A stretch of DNA of 64,000 nt, taken from positions 187,084 through 251,083 of the forward strand of contig NZ_BBPM01000005.1 of the NCBI RefSeq assembly GCF_000787775.1, given 5' to 3'. The translations under genes and the position numbers were made by a program. The notes below the pieces were generated by a model. That model was given only the letters and a program-made list of their open reading frames with translations. It was not told the origin of the DNA and made no database searches. The DNA is from Streptacidiphilus carbonis (GTDB lineage Bacteria > Actinomycetota > Actinomycetes > Streptomycetales > Streptomycetaceae). This document shows, one piece after another, positions 46,041 to 55,181 of the stretch; positions within the stretch are counted from its first letter, which is position 1; each line of letters opens with the position of its first letter.

Positions 46041-46092
46041 TCAGGTCACGTGGTCAGGTCACGTGGTCAGGTCGCTCGGTCAGGTCACTTGG
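46041..46092. repeat. four 13-bp tandem repeats between ROK and MR/MLE genes
   Basis: Units at 46041-46053, 46054-46066, 46067-46079 and 46080-46092. The first two are identical, tcaggtcacgtgg, and the others differ by one to three bases. The stop codon of the ROK gene lies in the last unit, so the array fills the 55-bp space between the two genes. The first two contain the palindrome cacgtg. Confidence 0.85.
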
Positions 46093-47254
46093 TGGGCGCG
46101 AACAGGCGCTGGGCGGCGACCGCGGCGCCGCCGCGGGCCCACTCCTCGAACGGCAGCGGGCGGACCACCAGGTCGCACTCGGACGCCGCGCCGAACGCGT
46201 GGGCGGCGAAGGTCTGCCGGATCTGGTCCTCGTAGAGGTCGTAGGAGGCCACGCCCTCGCCGGAGATGATGATGCGCTCCGGGCCGATCAGGTTGGCCAC
46301 CGAGGCGAGGGCGAGGCCCATCACATGGCCGGCGTGGGAGAACACCGCCCGCACCGCACCGTCGCCGGCGTGCGCGAGCCGTACCGCCTCGTCCATGGTC
46401 AGCGCCGGGTCTCCGCTGGCCTGCCGGGCCTGCTCGGTTATGGCATGGGTGGAGGCGACGGCCTCCACGCAGCCGGTGTTACCGCAGGTGCAGACGCGGT
46501 CGGTGCCGCCGACGGGCAGATGTCCGACCTCTCCTGACACCCCGTGGGCGCCGGAGACCACCCGCCCGCCGATGGAGATCCCGCAGCCGATCCCGGCCCC
46601 GACCGTGACCACGGCGAAGGAGGACAGTCCGACGCCGGCGCCGAACCACTGCTCGGCGACGGTCAGCGCCCGCACGTCGTTCTCGATCACCGTGGGGGTT
46701 CCGGTGGCCGTCTCGACCAGCTGGGCCAGCGGCACCCGGCGCCAGTCCAGGAACGGCGAGTACTGCACGGTGCCGGTCTGCCCGTCGACGTCGCCGGAGA
46801 TGGTGACGCCGATGCTGTGCACCTCGCGCTCCCCCATCGCGTCGGCCTCGGCGCGCAGTTCGCCGACCAGCCGGGCGATGGCCAGCACGACGTTGCCGAC
46901 GTCGCGCGAGGCGAGCGCGGTCCGGGCGGTGGCGAGCGGCTGCGCGGTGAGGTCGGCGAGGACGCCGATCAGCTCGTCACCGGTGACCTTCACCCCGACG
47001 AAGCGTGCCCGACCTGCGTGCACCGCGATCAGCGTGGCGGGGCGGCCGTTGGCCCGTTCGACGGCAGGACGGCCCAGTTCGGTGATCCAGCCGTCGGCGA
47101 GCAGCGGCGCGGTGACCTTGGTGACCGCGCCCGGGGACAGTCCGGTCCGGCGGCCGACCTCGGCCCTGGTGAGCGGGCCGTGGGCGAGCAGGGTCTGGAA
47201 GACCAGGGCACCCGCTGGAGGCTGGTCGGCAAGCGTCATGGCTGGATCATACAT
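46085..47254 (-). CDS. ROK-family transcriptional regulator
   Basis: A 389-residue repressor-type ROK protein with an N-terminal winged helix (about 12-70, ALVFQTLLAHGPLTRAEVGR and LSPGAVTKVTAPLLADGWIT) and a sugar kinase-like domain with the ATP/ligand loops and zinc motif CTCGNTGCVEAVAS. Start ATG 47254 has GAGGAA only two bases upstream; ATG 47239 (384 residues) is an alternative. It is divergent from the GH27-ABC-GH95 operon, which it likely controls through a nearby site; a 13-bp palindrome tttcc-tcg-ggaaa lies at 47254-47266. Confidence 0.9.
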   Translation of the reverse strand: MYDPAMTLADQPPAGALVFQTLLAHGPLTRAEVGRRTGLSPGAVTKVTAPLLADGWITELGRPAVERANGRPATLIAVHAGRARFVGVKVTGDELIGVLADLTAQPLATARTALASRDVGNVVLAIARLVGELRAEADAMGEREVHSIGVTISGDVDGQTGTVQYSPFLDWRRVPLAQLVETATGTPTVIENDVRALTVAEQWFGAGVGLSSFAVVTVGAGIGCGISIGGRVVSGAHGVSGEVGHLPVGGTDRVCTCGNTGCVEAVASTHAITEQARQASGDPALTMDEAVRLAHAGDGAVRAVFSHAGHVMGLALASVANLIGPERIIISGEGVASYDLYEDQIRQTFAAHAFGAASECDLVVRPLPFEEWARGGAAVAAQRLFAPTK

Positions 47255-47383
47255 TTCCTCGGGAAACTAAGGAAGGGTGGACAACGACCCTTGTCATCCG
47301 ATGTATCTGCCGATCAGACGGCGTTTCCGGGACATATCCGCATGATCATCGGGCCAGTCCTCGGATTATTTGTGCTGACTATG

Positions 47384-47413
47384 TTGACGATGGAAGGAAA
47401 CCCTGGCTACATT
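47384..47413 (+). promoter_or_regulatory. candidate promoter of the fucose/galactose locus
   Basis: -35 TTGACG (47384-47389) and -10 TACATT (47408-47413) with an 18-bp spacer, leaving about 120 bases of leader before the GH27 start. It is the best promoter in the 282-bp divergent region to the ROK gene. Confidence 0.5.
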
Positions 47414-47536
47414 CGCCGCATTCCGCACCCCTCGGTGGTGTTCCGGGACGACCGCCACCGAGGGAACGCGCTACGGGCAGCCACGTCCTGCTGCCCGCTA
47501 CCGGGCACCGACTCCGCGCCGAGATGGAGTGACCTC

Positions 47537-49672
47537 ATGGTTCGTCAGGCAGCATCCCCACCGGCATCACGACGGGGCGGCGCACTGCGCACCCTCGCCG
47601 TACCGCTGATCACCGTCACCGCACTCGCGGCGACCTTCGCCGTACCGGCGGCCGCGTCCGCCGCCGCCCCCGCACAGACCGCCGCGTCAGCGACCGCTCC
47701 CACGGCCGCCTCCACCGCGAGCGGCACGCCCGCAGCCGTACTGGCCGACAAGCCGTACATGGGCTGGAGCAGTTGGAGCCTTGAGTCCACCAACTTCCCC
47801 GGCTACGGCGGAGAGGGCTGGCTCACCGAGGCCAATGTGCTGCAGCAGGCGAACGTGGTCGCCTCCAAGCTGAAGTCGCACGGCTACGACTACGTCAACG
47901 TGGACGCCGGCTGGAACGTGGACAACGGCAAGAACGTGTCCGACGGCTACGCCCGGCCCACCGCCGACCTCAACAAGTTCCCGCACGGGATGAAGTACCT
48001 CGGCGACCAACTGCACGCCAAGGGACTCAAGTTCGGCATCTACCTGGCCGTCGGGCTGTACCAGGACTACTACAACGACGGCAACACCCCGATCTACAAC
48101 GCGCCGGGCTGCAGCACCAAGGACATCGTCTACCCGGACCTGCGCAAGACCAGCGGCTGGGACAACGTCTCCTACCAGCTGAACTTCGCCAGCCCCTGCA
48201 CCACCAAGTACATCCAGTCCATCGCCGACGAACTCGCGGGCTGGGGCGTGGACTTCCTCAAGATCGACGGGGTCGGACCGGGCTCCAACCAGGGCGACGC
48301 CGCGCACAACAACGTCCCCGACATCGAGGCCTGGCACACCGCGCTGCAGGCCACCGGCCGGCCGATCCAGCTGACCCTGTCCTGGTCGCTCAGCCACACC
48401 CAGGCCGCCACCTGGCAGCAGAACTCCAACGGCTGGCGGGTCGACACCGACGTCGAGTGCTACTGCAACACCCTGACCACCTGGAACAACTCCGTAAAGG
48501 AGCGCTGGAACGACGTCGTCCAGTGGATCCCGGACGCGGGTCCCGGCCACTGGAACAACCTGGACTCCCTCGATGTGGGCGTCGGCGCCATGGACGGCCT
48601 GACCGACCCGGAACGGCAGAGCTACGAGACGCTGTGGGCGATCGAGTCCGCTCCGCTGTTCTCCGGTGACGACCTCACCAAGCTCGACTCCTACGGGCTC
48701 AAGCTGCTCACCAACGACGAGGTCATCGCGGTCGACCAGGCCGGCAACCCGGCCAAGCCGGTCAGCCAGACCACCGACCAGCAGGTCTGGTACTCCCGCA
48801 ACGCCAACGGCAGCTACACCGTGGCGCTGTTCAACCTCGGCTCGGGCTACAGCGACGTCACCGCCGACTTCTCCGACCTCGGCATCAGCGGCAAGGCCTC
48901 CGCCCGGGACCTGTGGAGCCACAAGACCCTCGGCAGCTTCTCCGGCAGCATCACCGAGAACCTCCCGCCGCACGGCTCCAGGCTGCTCACCGTCACCCCG
49001 AGGAGCACCGGCACCGCCCCCGGCACCCCGCTGGCCGTGCACGGCACCGCGTCCACCGCCACCAGCGTCTCGCTGGCCTGGGACAAGGTGAACACCGGCG
49101 CCTCGGCCACCACCGGCTACGACGTGTACTCCGGCACCACCAAGGTGGCCACCGTCAGCGGCACCGCCGCCACCGTCGGCGGGCTGACCGCCGGCACGGA
49201 CTACTCGTTCACCGTCGTCGCCAGGGATGCGAAGGGACGGACCTCGGCGAGCAGCAAGGCGGTCCCGGTCACCACACCTGCCGCCGGCGGACCCACCGGC
49301 TACGAGGCGGAGGCGTCCGGCAACACCCTCAGCGGCTCCGCGAGCGTCGGCGGCTGCTCCGGCTGCTCCGGCGGACAGAAGGTCGGCAACCTCGGCGGCA
49401 GCGGCAACACGCTGGCGATCAACAACGTGACCGCGCCGAAGGACGGCACCTACCTGCTGAAGCTCGACTACGTCGACGGCGACTCCAGCCGCACCCTCGT
49501 CGTCACCGTCGACGGCAGCCCGATCCACGTCCCCGTGGCCGGCACCAATGACAACAACTGGGGCCAGTCCCAGTCCGTCACCCTCCCGGTCCGGCTCAAG
49601 GCCGGCAGCAACACCGTCACCTTCGGCAACGCGACCGACTACGCCCCGGACGTGGACAAGATCACCGTCTGA
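47537..49672 (+). CDS. secreted GH27 alpha-galactosidase with FN3 and CBM
   Basis: A 711-residue exported enzyme. Signal: twin-Arg at 12-13 (ASRRGGALRTLAVPLITVTA) to about residue 42, possibly Tat. GH27 catalytic domain (about 72-395): MGWSSWSLESTNFPG, DYVNVDAGWN, nucleophile Asp244 in FLKIDG and candidate acid Asp305 in WRVDTDVE. A beta-sandwich domain (about 400-490) follows, then fibronectin III (about 495-580) and a CBM35/CBM6-like module (587-711, GYEAEASGNTLSGSA). It removes terminal alpha-galactose from hemicellulose or related glycans outside the cell. ATG 47537 with GGAG at 47526-47529. First gene of the operon. Confidence 0.93.
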   Translation: MVRQAASPPASRRGGALRTLAVPLITVTALAATFAVPAAASAAAPAQTAASATAPTAASTASGTPAAVLADKPYMGWSSWSLESTNFPGYGGEGWLTEANVLQQANVVASKLKSHGYDYVNVDAGWNVDNGKNVSDGYARPTADLNKFPHGMKYLGDQLHAKGLKFGIYLAVGLYQDYYNDGNTPIYNAPGCSTKDIVYPDLRKTSGWDNVSYQLNFASPCTTKYIQSIADELAGWGVDFLKIDGVGPGSNQGDAAHNNVPDIEAWHTALQATGRPIQLTLSWSLSHTQAATWQQNSNGWRVDTDVECYCNTLTTWNNSVKERWNDVVQWIPDAGPGHWNNLDSLDVGVGAMDGLTDPERQSYETLWAIESAPLFSGDDLTKLDSYGLKLLTNDEVIAVDQAGNPAKPVSQTTDQQVWYSRNANGSYTVALFNLGSGYSDVTADFSDLGISGKASARDLWSHKTLGSFSGSITENLPPHGSRLLTVTPRSTGTAPGTPLAVHGTASTATSVSLAWDKVNTGASATTGYDVYSGTTKVATVSGTAATVGGLTAGTDYSFTVVARDAKGRTSASSKAVPVTTPAAGGPTGYEAEASGNTLSGSASVGGCSGCSGGQKVGNLGGSGNTLAINNVTAPKDGTYLLKLDYVDGDSSRTLVVTVDGSPIHVPVAGTNDNNWGQSQSVTLPVRLKAGSNTVTFGNATDYAPDVDKITV

Positions 49673-49704
49673 CCCGCCCGCCCGCCAGACAAGTAAGGAG
49701 TGCC

Positions 49705-50742
49705 GTGGTGGTCACATCGCAGGGCAACCACACGACGCCGGTGCAACCATCGGCCGGCTCAGCCGGCGCGGTGGCCACCACGGCCGCCTCGCAACACAGC
49801 ACGGAACGCCGCAGCAGCGCACAGCGCCGGTCCGCCGGCCCGAAGCACAACGCCCCGACCCGGTCCGCGGCCGCGCGCCGCAAGGACCTCCCGGTCGCCC
49901 TGCTGCTCATCATCCCGTCGGTCGTCGGCTTCGCGGTCTTCTACGCGTACCCGACCCTGCGCGGCATCTACCTCAGCTTCACCGACTTCCATGTGCTGAG
50001 CCCGCCCTCCTGGGTGGGACTGGCCAACTTCCGCGAACTGGTCCACGACGGCGTCTTCTGGCACTCGCTGTGGGTGACCCTCTACTTCGTCGTTCTGTCC
50101 GTGGTCTTCGGCACCCTCGTCTCGCTGTTCACCGCAGTGGTGCTGCACCGGGTGACCCGCTCCTCGTTCCTGCGCGGCGTCATCCTGCTGCCCTTCCTCA
50201 TATCCAACGTGATCGCCGCCCTGGTGTGGCAGTGGATGCTCGACCCCACCCTGGGCATCATCAACATCGCGCTCAAGGACGTGACCGGGCACTCGATCCT
50301 CTTCTTCGGCAGCGGGCCCTGGGCGATCCCCTCGCTCGCCGCCATCAGCGTCTGGAAGTGGATGGGCTACTACTCCCTGCTGATCTTCGCCGGACTGCAG
50401 ACCATCCCGGAAACGATCTACGAGGCGGCCCGGGTCGACGGCGCCGGCGAAGCCCAGATGTTCCGCCGGATGACGGTCCCCCTGCTCCGGCCGATCCTCG
50501 TCATGGTGGTCGTCCTGACAGTGATCAACTCCTTCCAGGTCTTCGACATCGTGCAGGTCACCACCAAGGGCGGGCCGGCCAACGCCTCCAACGTGCTGCA
50601 GATGTACATCTACGAGAAGGCGTTCAACGAGTTCGACTTCGGCTACGCCGCGACCATGTCGCTGGCCCTGTTCGCGCTGCTGATCACGGTCACCTTCACT
50701 CAGCTGCGGCTCGCCCGCGCCAACGAATCCGACCTGAACTGA
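49705..50742 (+). CDS. carbohydrate ABC transporter permease (MalF type)
   Basis: A 345-residue sugar permease with a 55-residue polar N-tail rich in Ser, Ala and Arg, then helices at about 62-85, 125-150, 160-180, 205-230, 255-280 and 305-330. The EAA loop (GLQTIPETIYEAARVDGAGE) contacts the ATPase. GTG at 49705 follows AAGGAG. It lies 32 bp after the GH27 gene and pairs with the next permease; the substrate is presumably an oligosaccharide from the hemicellulose attacked by the neighbouring enzymes. Confidence 0.93.
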   Translation: MVVTSQGNHTTPVQPSAGSAGAVATTAASQHSTERRSSAQRRSAGPKHNAPTRSAAARRKDLPVALLLIIPSVVGFAVFYAYPTLRGIYLSFTDFHVLSPPSWVGLANFRELVHDGVFWHSLWVTLYFVVLSVVFGTLVSLFTAVVLHRVTRSSFLRGVILLPFLISNVIAALVWQWMLDPTLGIINIALKDVTGHSILFFGSGPWAIPSLAAISVWKWMGYYSLLIFAGLQTIPETIYEAARVDGAGEAQMFRRMTVPLLRPILVMVVVLTVINSFQVFDIVQVTTKGGPANASNVLQMYIYEKAFNEFDFGYAATMSLALFALLITVTFTQLRLARANESDLN

Positions 50743-50753
50743 AGGAGGCCGCC

Positions 50754-51695
50754 ATGGCTGTCATCGCCGCACCCGCCGCACCCGCACCCGCCGCAACCCC
50801 GCGAGGCACCGGCGTCCGCCGGAGGTTCGCCCCCGGCAAGGCCCTCGCCTGGACCTACCTCGGCGCCGTCGTGCTGGTCACGCTCTTCCCCTTCTACTGG
50901 ATCCTGCGCACCGCGCTGTCCAACAACTACAAGCTGGCCACCCACCCCTCCTCGCCGCTGCCCGTCGGCTTCACCTGGGGCGCGTTCGAGCGGGCGCTCG
51001 GCATCGCCACCACCGCGCAGGCCCAGGCCCAGGGCGGATCGGGGGCATCCCTCGACATCCTGCTCTACCTGCGCAACTCGGTGGTCTACGCGACCAGCCA
51101 GACCCTGCTGATCGTGCTGATCTCCGCGTCCGGCGCCTACGCCTTCTCCCGACTGCACTGGCGCGGCCGCAACCTGGTCTTCAACATCCTGATCAGCGCG
51201 CTGATGGTGCCCGGCGTGTTCACCCTGCTGCCCAACTTCGTGTTCGTGAAGAACCTGGGCCTGACCAACACCTTCGCCGGACTGATCCTGCCCGGCGCGC
51301 TCTTCCAGGCGTTCGCGCTGTTCTTCCTGCGGCAGTTCATGCTCGGGCTGAGCAGCGAGATCGAGGAGGCCGCGATCATCGACGGCGCCGGGCCGCTGCG
51401 GATCTTCTTCCGGATCATCCTGCCGATGACCGCGGCGCCCATCGCCACGGTGTCACTGCTGATGTTCGTGAACGCCTGGAACGACTACCTCTGGCCGCTG
51501 CTGATCACCAACTCGCAGAGCGTCGAACCGCTGACGCTGGCCCTGGGCGTCTTCAAGCAGTCGTCGCCGCAGGCCGCCCCCGACTGGGCCGGGCTGATGG
51601 CCGCCGCGCTGATCGCGGCGCTGCCGATGCTGCTGCTCTTCGTCGCCTTCGGCCGGCGCATCGTCAACTCCATCGGCTTCTCCGGCCTCAAATGA
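50754..51695 (+). CDS. carbohydrate ABC transporter permease (MalG type)
   Basis: A 313-residue partner permease: AVVLVTLFPFYWILRTALSN is the first helix, the EAA loop is SSEIEEAAIIDGAGPLRIFF, and it ends IVNSIGFSGLK, which is the standard end of the subfamily. AAGGAGG precedes the ATG by about 6 bases; the gene begins 11 bp after the first permease. Confidence 0.94.
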   Translation: MAVIAAPAAPAPAATPRGTGVRRRFAPGKALAWTYLGAVVLVTLFPFYWILRTALSNNYKLATHPSSPLPVGFTWGAFERALGIATTAQAQAQGGSGASLDILLYLRNSVVYATSQTLLIVLISASGAYAFSRLHWRGRNLVFNILISALMVPGVFTLLPNFVFVKNLGLTNTFAGLILPGALFQAFALFFLRQFMLGLSSEIEEAAIIDGAGPLRIFFRIILPMTAAPIATVSLLMFVNAWNDYLWPLLITNSQSVEPLTLALGVFKQSSPQAAPDWAGLMAAALIAALPMLLLFVAFGRRIVNSIGFSGLK

Positions 51696-51747
51696 CCGGC
51701 GGCACCCGCGCCTTGGACAGCATCCCACCCCCTTGGACGGCACCCTC

Positions 51748-54168
51748 ATGCATCCCACCGATCTGCTGCTGAGCTGGCCCGCACCCGCGGCCGACTGGAA
51801 CGAGGCCGCGCCCGTCGGCAACGGCCGACTCGGCGCCATGGTCTTCGGCGGCGCCCACCGCGCCCGGATCCAGATCAACGACTCCACCGTATGGTCCGGC
51901 ACCCCCGGTGTCCCGGCCGCGGCCCTGGCGGCGGTCCGCGCGGCCGGAGCCGGGCCGGAGCGGCTGGACGAGGTCCGGGCCGCGGTCCGGGCCGGCGACC
52001 ACGACCGTGCCGAGGCCCTGCTGATGGCCTTCGAGGGCCGCTACAGCCAGGAGTTCCTGCCCTACGCCGACCTGTGGCTGACCGTGGCCGGCGGCGAGGA
52101 CGCCGACTACCGCGGCCGGACGCTCAACCTGGACACGGCGGTGGCCCAGGAGGACTTCGACCTCGACCGGACCCCGGTCCGCCGCCGGGTCTGGTGCGAC
52201 TCCGTCACCGGCACCCTGTGCGCGGCCGTGGAGGCCCGGGGCGGCACGATGGACCTGCACGTCGACCTGTCCACGCCGCTCCGCGAGGTGCACCGCTCGG
52301 CAGCCGCCGAAGGGCTCACAATGGGCGTGGAGATTCCGGTGGACGGCGCTCCGGCGCACGAGCCCGACGTGGCCGAGCCGCTGCGGTACGCCGACGGACC
52401 GGTCGACGGCTACGACCCGTTCGGGGCGCTCGCCCTGGCCGTCGCCACGGACGGCGAGGTGACCGCGGACGACGGCGGCCTGCTGGTCACCGGCGCCACG
52501 CGGCTCCTGGTCACGCTGGCCGGCTCCACCAACGCCGAGCGCCACTGGCACGGCAGGGCCACCGCGGACCGCGCCGCGCACCTGGACGGCGCAGCCGCGA
52601 CAGCCGCCCGCGCCGCCACCCGAGGCGCAGCCGCCCTGCTCGACGCCCACGAGGCCGAGGTGCGCGGCCTGCTCGGCGGCACCTCGCTGCGCTTCGGCGC
52701 ACGCCGCGCGGGCACCCACGACGTCGCCCGGGACATCCTCAGCGGGAAGGACGAACACCTCACCGCCACCGTGCTGTTCCAGTACGGCCGCTACCTGCTC
52801 GCCGCCGCCTCCCGTCCGAACGGCGGCCCCCCGGCCAACCTGCAGGGCATCTGGAACGGCGACCTGCGCCCCGCCTGGTCGTCCAACTACACCATCAACA
52901 TCAACACCCAGATGAACTACTGGGGCGCCGAGGCCGCCGGCCTGAGCACCTGCCACGAGCCGCTGTTCGACCTGCTGGACCACCTCGCCGTACAAGGTGC
53001 CGAGGTGGCCCGCGAGTTGTACGGAACGCGCGGCTGGATGGCGCACCACAACACCGACATGTGGGGCTGGGCCCTGCCGGTCGGCATGGGCCACGGCAAC
53101 CCCTCCTGGGCGATCTGGCAGATGGGCGGCGCCTGGCTGTCCCAACACCTCTGGGACCACTATGAGTTCACCCAGGACGCCGAGTTCCTTCGGAACCGCG
53201 CCTGGCCGCTGCTGCGCGGCTGCGCCGCCTTCCTGCTGGACTGGCTGGTCGAGGACCCCGACGGGGTCCACCTCGACACCGTCCCCTCCACCTCACCGGA
53301 GAACCTGTTCCTCACCCCCGACGGCGCGCCCGCCTCGCTCACCCACTCCAGCGCCATGGACTGCGCCCTGATCCGGGCCACCTTCGAGCGGACCCTGCGC
53401 ACCGCCGGGATCCTCGGCCTCAGCGACCCTCTGACCGACGAGATCCGCGCCGCCCTCCCCCGAGTGCGGCGACCCCAGGTCTCCGCCGGCGGCTGGCTGC
53501 AGGAGTGGGCCGACGACCTCCCCGAGGCCGATCGGCACCACCGCCACCTCTCCCAGCTGATCGCCGTCCACCCCCTCAGCTCGATCGACCCCGTCCTCAC
53601 CCCCGAACTGGCCGTCGCAGCAGCCAAACTGATGGACCGTCGCGGCCCCGGCGCGATGGGCTGGTCCTGGGCCTGGAAGATCGCCCTGCGGGCGCGGCTG
53701 CGCGACGCCGGCAACGCCCGGTCGCTGTTCCTGGAGGCAGCCAACCGGCTGGCCCACGACCCCGGCACCGACGCCCCGGTCGACGGCTCGCAGTGGGGCG
53801 GCCTGCTGCCGAACCTCTTCTCCACCCATCCGCCGTTCCAGATCGACGGCAACTACGGCTTCACGGCCGCTCTCACCGAAATGGTGCTGCAGAGCCACAC
53901 CGGCGTCCTGGACCTGCTGCCCGCCCTCCCCGCCCAGTGGCCCGACGGCGAGGCCGTGGACCTGCGCTGCCGCGGCGGCCTCGCGGTCGACTTCGGCTGG
54001 AGCGGCGGCGCACCGACCACCGTGACGGTCCGCAGAATCGCGGGGGACGACAGCCGACCGGTCCGGATCCGTCACCGCGACCGCACCACCGAGGTCTCCG
54101 TCCCCACCGGCAGTCAGCTCACCCTCGACGCGGAGCTGCGCCCCCGAGGGGAGCCGACGCCGTGCTGA
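51748..54168 (+). CDS. GH95 alpha-L-fucosidase-like enzyme, cytoplasmic
   Basis: An 806-residue GH95 protein. It opens with LLLSWPAPAADWNEAAPVGN, the usual start of the N-terminal beta domain, then an alpha/alpha barrel with NININTQMNYW (Asn384, Asn386), Glu518 in STSPEN as the likely acid, and Asp700 in FQIDGNYG. Typical GH95 length. No signal peptide, so it acts on imported oligosaccharides. The family also contains alpha-L-galactosidases and other activities, so fucose is the most likely but not proven product. ATG at 51748 was preferred to a TTG at 51733. Confidence 0.92.
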   Translation: MHPTDLLLSWPAPAADWNEAAPVGNGRLGAMVFGGAHRARIQINDSTVWSGTPGVPAAALAAVRAAGAGPERLDEVRAAVRAGDHDRAEALLMAFEGRYSQEFLPYADLWLTVAGGEDADYRGRTLNLDTAVAQEDFDLDRTPVRRRVWCDSVTGTLCAAVEARGGTMDLHVDLSTPLREVHRSAAAEGLTMGVEIPVDGAPAHEPDVAEPLRYADGPVDGYDPFGALALAVATDGEVTADDGGLLVTGATRLLVTLAGSTNAERHWHGRATADRAAHLDGAAATAARAATRGAAALLDAHEAEVRGLLGGTSLRFGARRAGTHDVARDILSGKDEHLTATVLFQYGRYLLAAASRPNGGPPANLQGIWNGDLRPAWSSNYTININTQMNYWGAEAAGLSTCHEPLFDLLDHLAVQGAEVARELYGTRGWMAHHNTDMWGWALPVGMGHGNPSWAIWQMGGAWLSQHLWDHYEFTQDAEFLRNRAWPLLRGCAAFLLDWLVEDPDGVHLDTVPSTSPENLFLTPDGAPASLTHSSAMDCALIRATFERTLRTAGILGLSDPLTDEIRAALPRVRRPQVSAGGWLQEWADDLPEADRHHRHLSQLIAVHPLSSIDPVLTPELAVAAAKLMDRRGPGAMGWSWAWKIALRARLRDAGNARSLFLEAANRLAHDPGTDAPVDGSQWGGLLPNLFSTHPPFQIDGNYGFTAALTEMVLQSHTGVLDLLPALPAQWPDGEAVDLRCRGGLAVDFGWSGGAPTTVTVRRIAGDDSRPVRIRHRDRTTEVSVPTGSQLTLDAELRPRGEPTPC

Positions 54169-55181
54169 CGGCCGGCGACCTCCCCGAGCTGTTCGGCTAC
54201 CGGAGCGACTACCGGGAACCCGCGGACTTCGACGCCTTCTGGAAGGGCACCCTCGCCGACTCGCGCGCCGACCGGGGGGCCGGGCTCGACCTGACTCCGG
54301 TGCACACCGGCCTGGAGACCGTGGAGGTCTTCGACGCCGCCTTCCCCGGCTTCGCCGGCCATCCGGTGCGCGGCTGGCTGCGGCTGCCCCGGCACCGCAG
54401 CGGGCCGCTGCCCGCCGTCGTGCAGTTCCACGGCTACGGCAGCGGACGCGGCGCCCCCGTGGACGACCTGCTGTGGGCGTCGGCCGGCTACGCCCACCTG
54501 GTCATGGACACCCGCGGGCAGGGCGGCGCCTGGGCCGGCGGCGGCGCGACGCCCGACCCGGTCGGCTCCGGCCCCTCCCACCCCGGCTTCCTCACCCGCG
54601 GCATCCAGGACAAGGAGACCTACGTCTACCGCCGGGTCTTCACCGACGCGGTACGGGCGGTGGACGCGCTGCGAGCCTGTGAGCACGTCGACGGCGAACG
54701 GATCGCGGCGATCGGCAACAGCCAGGGCGGCGGCATCGCCCTCGCCGTCGCCGGACTCGTCCCCGACCTGGCGGCCGCGCACATCCAGTCCCCGTTCCTC
54801 ACGGACGTCCGCCGGGCCACCCGGCTCACCGGCGAAGCCCCCTGGGACGAGCTGATCGGCTACCTCGCCGCCCGGCGCGAGCTGGTCGAGCAGACCTTCA
54901 CCACCCTCGGCTACTTCGACGGCCTGGCCTTCGCCGCCCGCGCGACCGCACCGGCCTGGTTCTCCGCCGGACTGCGGGACACCGTCTGCCCCCCGCAGAC
55001 CGCCGTCGCCGCCCACCACGCCTACGCCGGTCCCAAACAGCTGCGGCTGTGGGAGTTCAACGGCCATGACGCCGGCGGCTCCGAGGACCTGGCCATCGCC
55101 CTGAGCGCGTTCGGCGCGCTCCTCAAGACGTCGTCCCACCCGCACCCGCACAACGATCCGTCCCGAAAGCAGGCATCATGA
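54162..55181 (+). CDS. CE7 acetyl esterase (acetylxylan esterase-like)
   Basis: A 339-residue alpha/beta-hydrolase of carbohydrate esterase family 7, removing O-acetyl groups from acetylated sugars or cephalosporin-like esters. VQFHGYGSGRG near 90, the nucleophile Ser187 in GNSQGG, Asp273 in LRDTVCPP and His302 in FNGHDAGG are the triad and its context. No signal peptide. GTG start at 54162 inside the GH95 end (7-bp overlap), with AGGGGAG upstream. Co-location with GH95 suggests it deacetylates imported oligosaccharides. Confidence 0.92.
   Translation: MLTAGDLPELFGYRSDYREPADFDAFWKGTLADSRADRGAGLDLTPVHTGLETVEVFDAAFPGFAGHPVRGWLRLPRHRSGPLPAVVQFHGYGSGRGAPVDDLLWASAGYAHLVMDTRGQGGAWAGGGATPDPVGSGPSHPGFLTRGIQDKETYVYRRVFTDAVRAVDALRACEHVDGERIAAIGNSQGGGIALAVAGLVPDLAAAHIQSPFLTDVRRATRLTGEAPWDELIGYLAARRELVEQTFTTLGYFDGLAFAARATAPAWFSAGLRDTVCPPQTAVAAHHAYAGPKQLRLWEFNGHDAGGSEDLAIALSAFGALLKTSSHPHPHNDPSRKQAS

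Noticed and set aside
46544..47536. Upstream extension of the GH27 frame over the ROK gene
   Set aside because: The ROK gene is well supported on the opposite strand, and the GH27 signal peptide and ribosome site fix the start at 47537.
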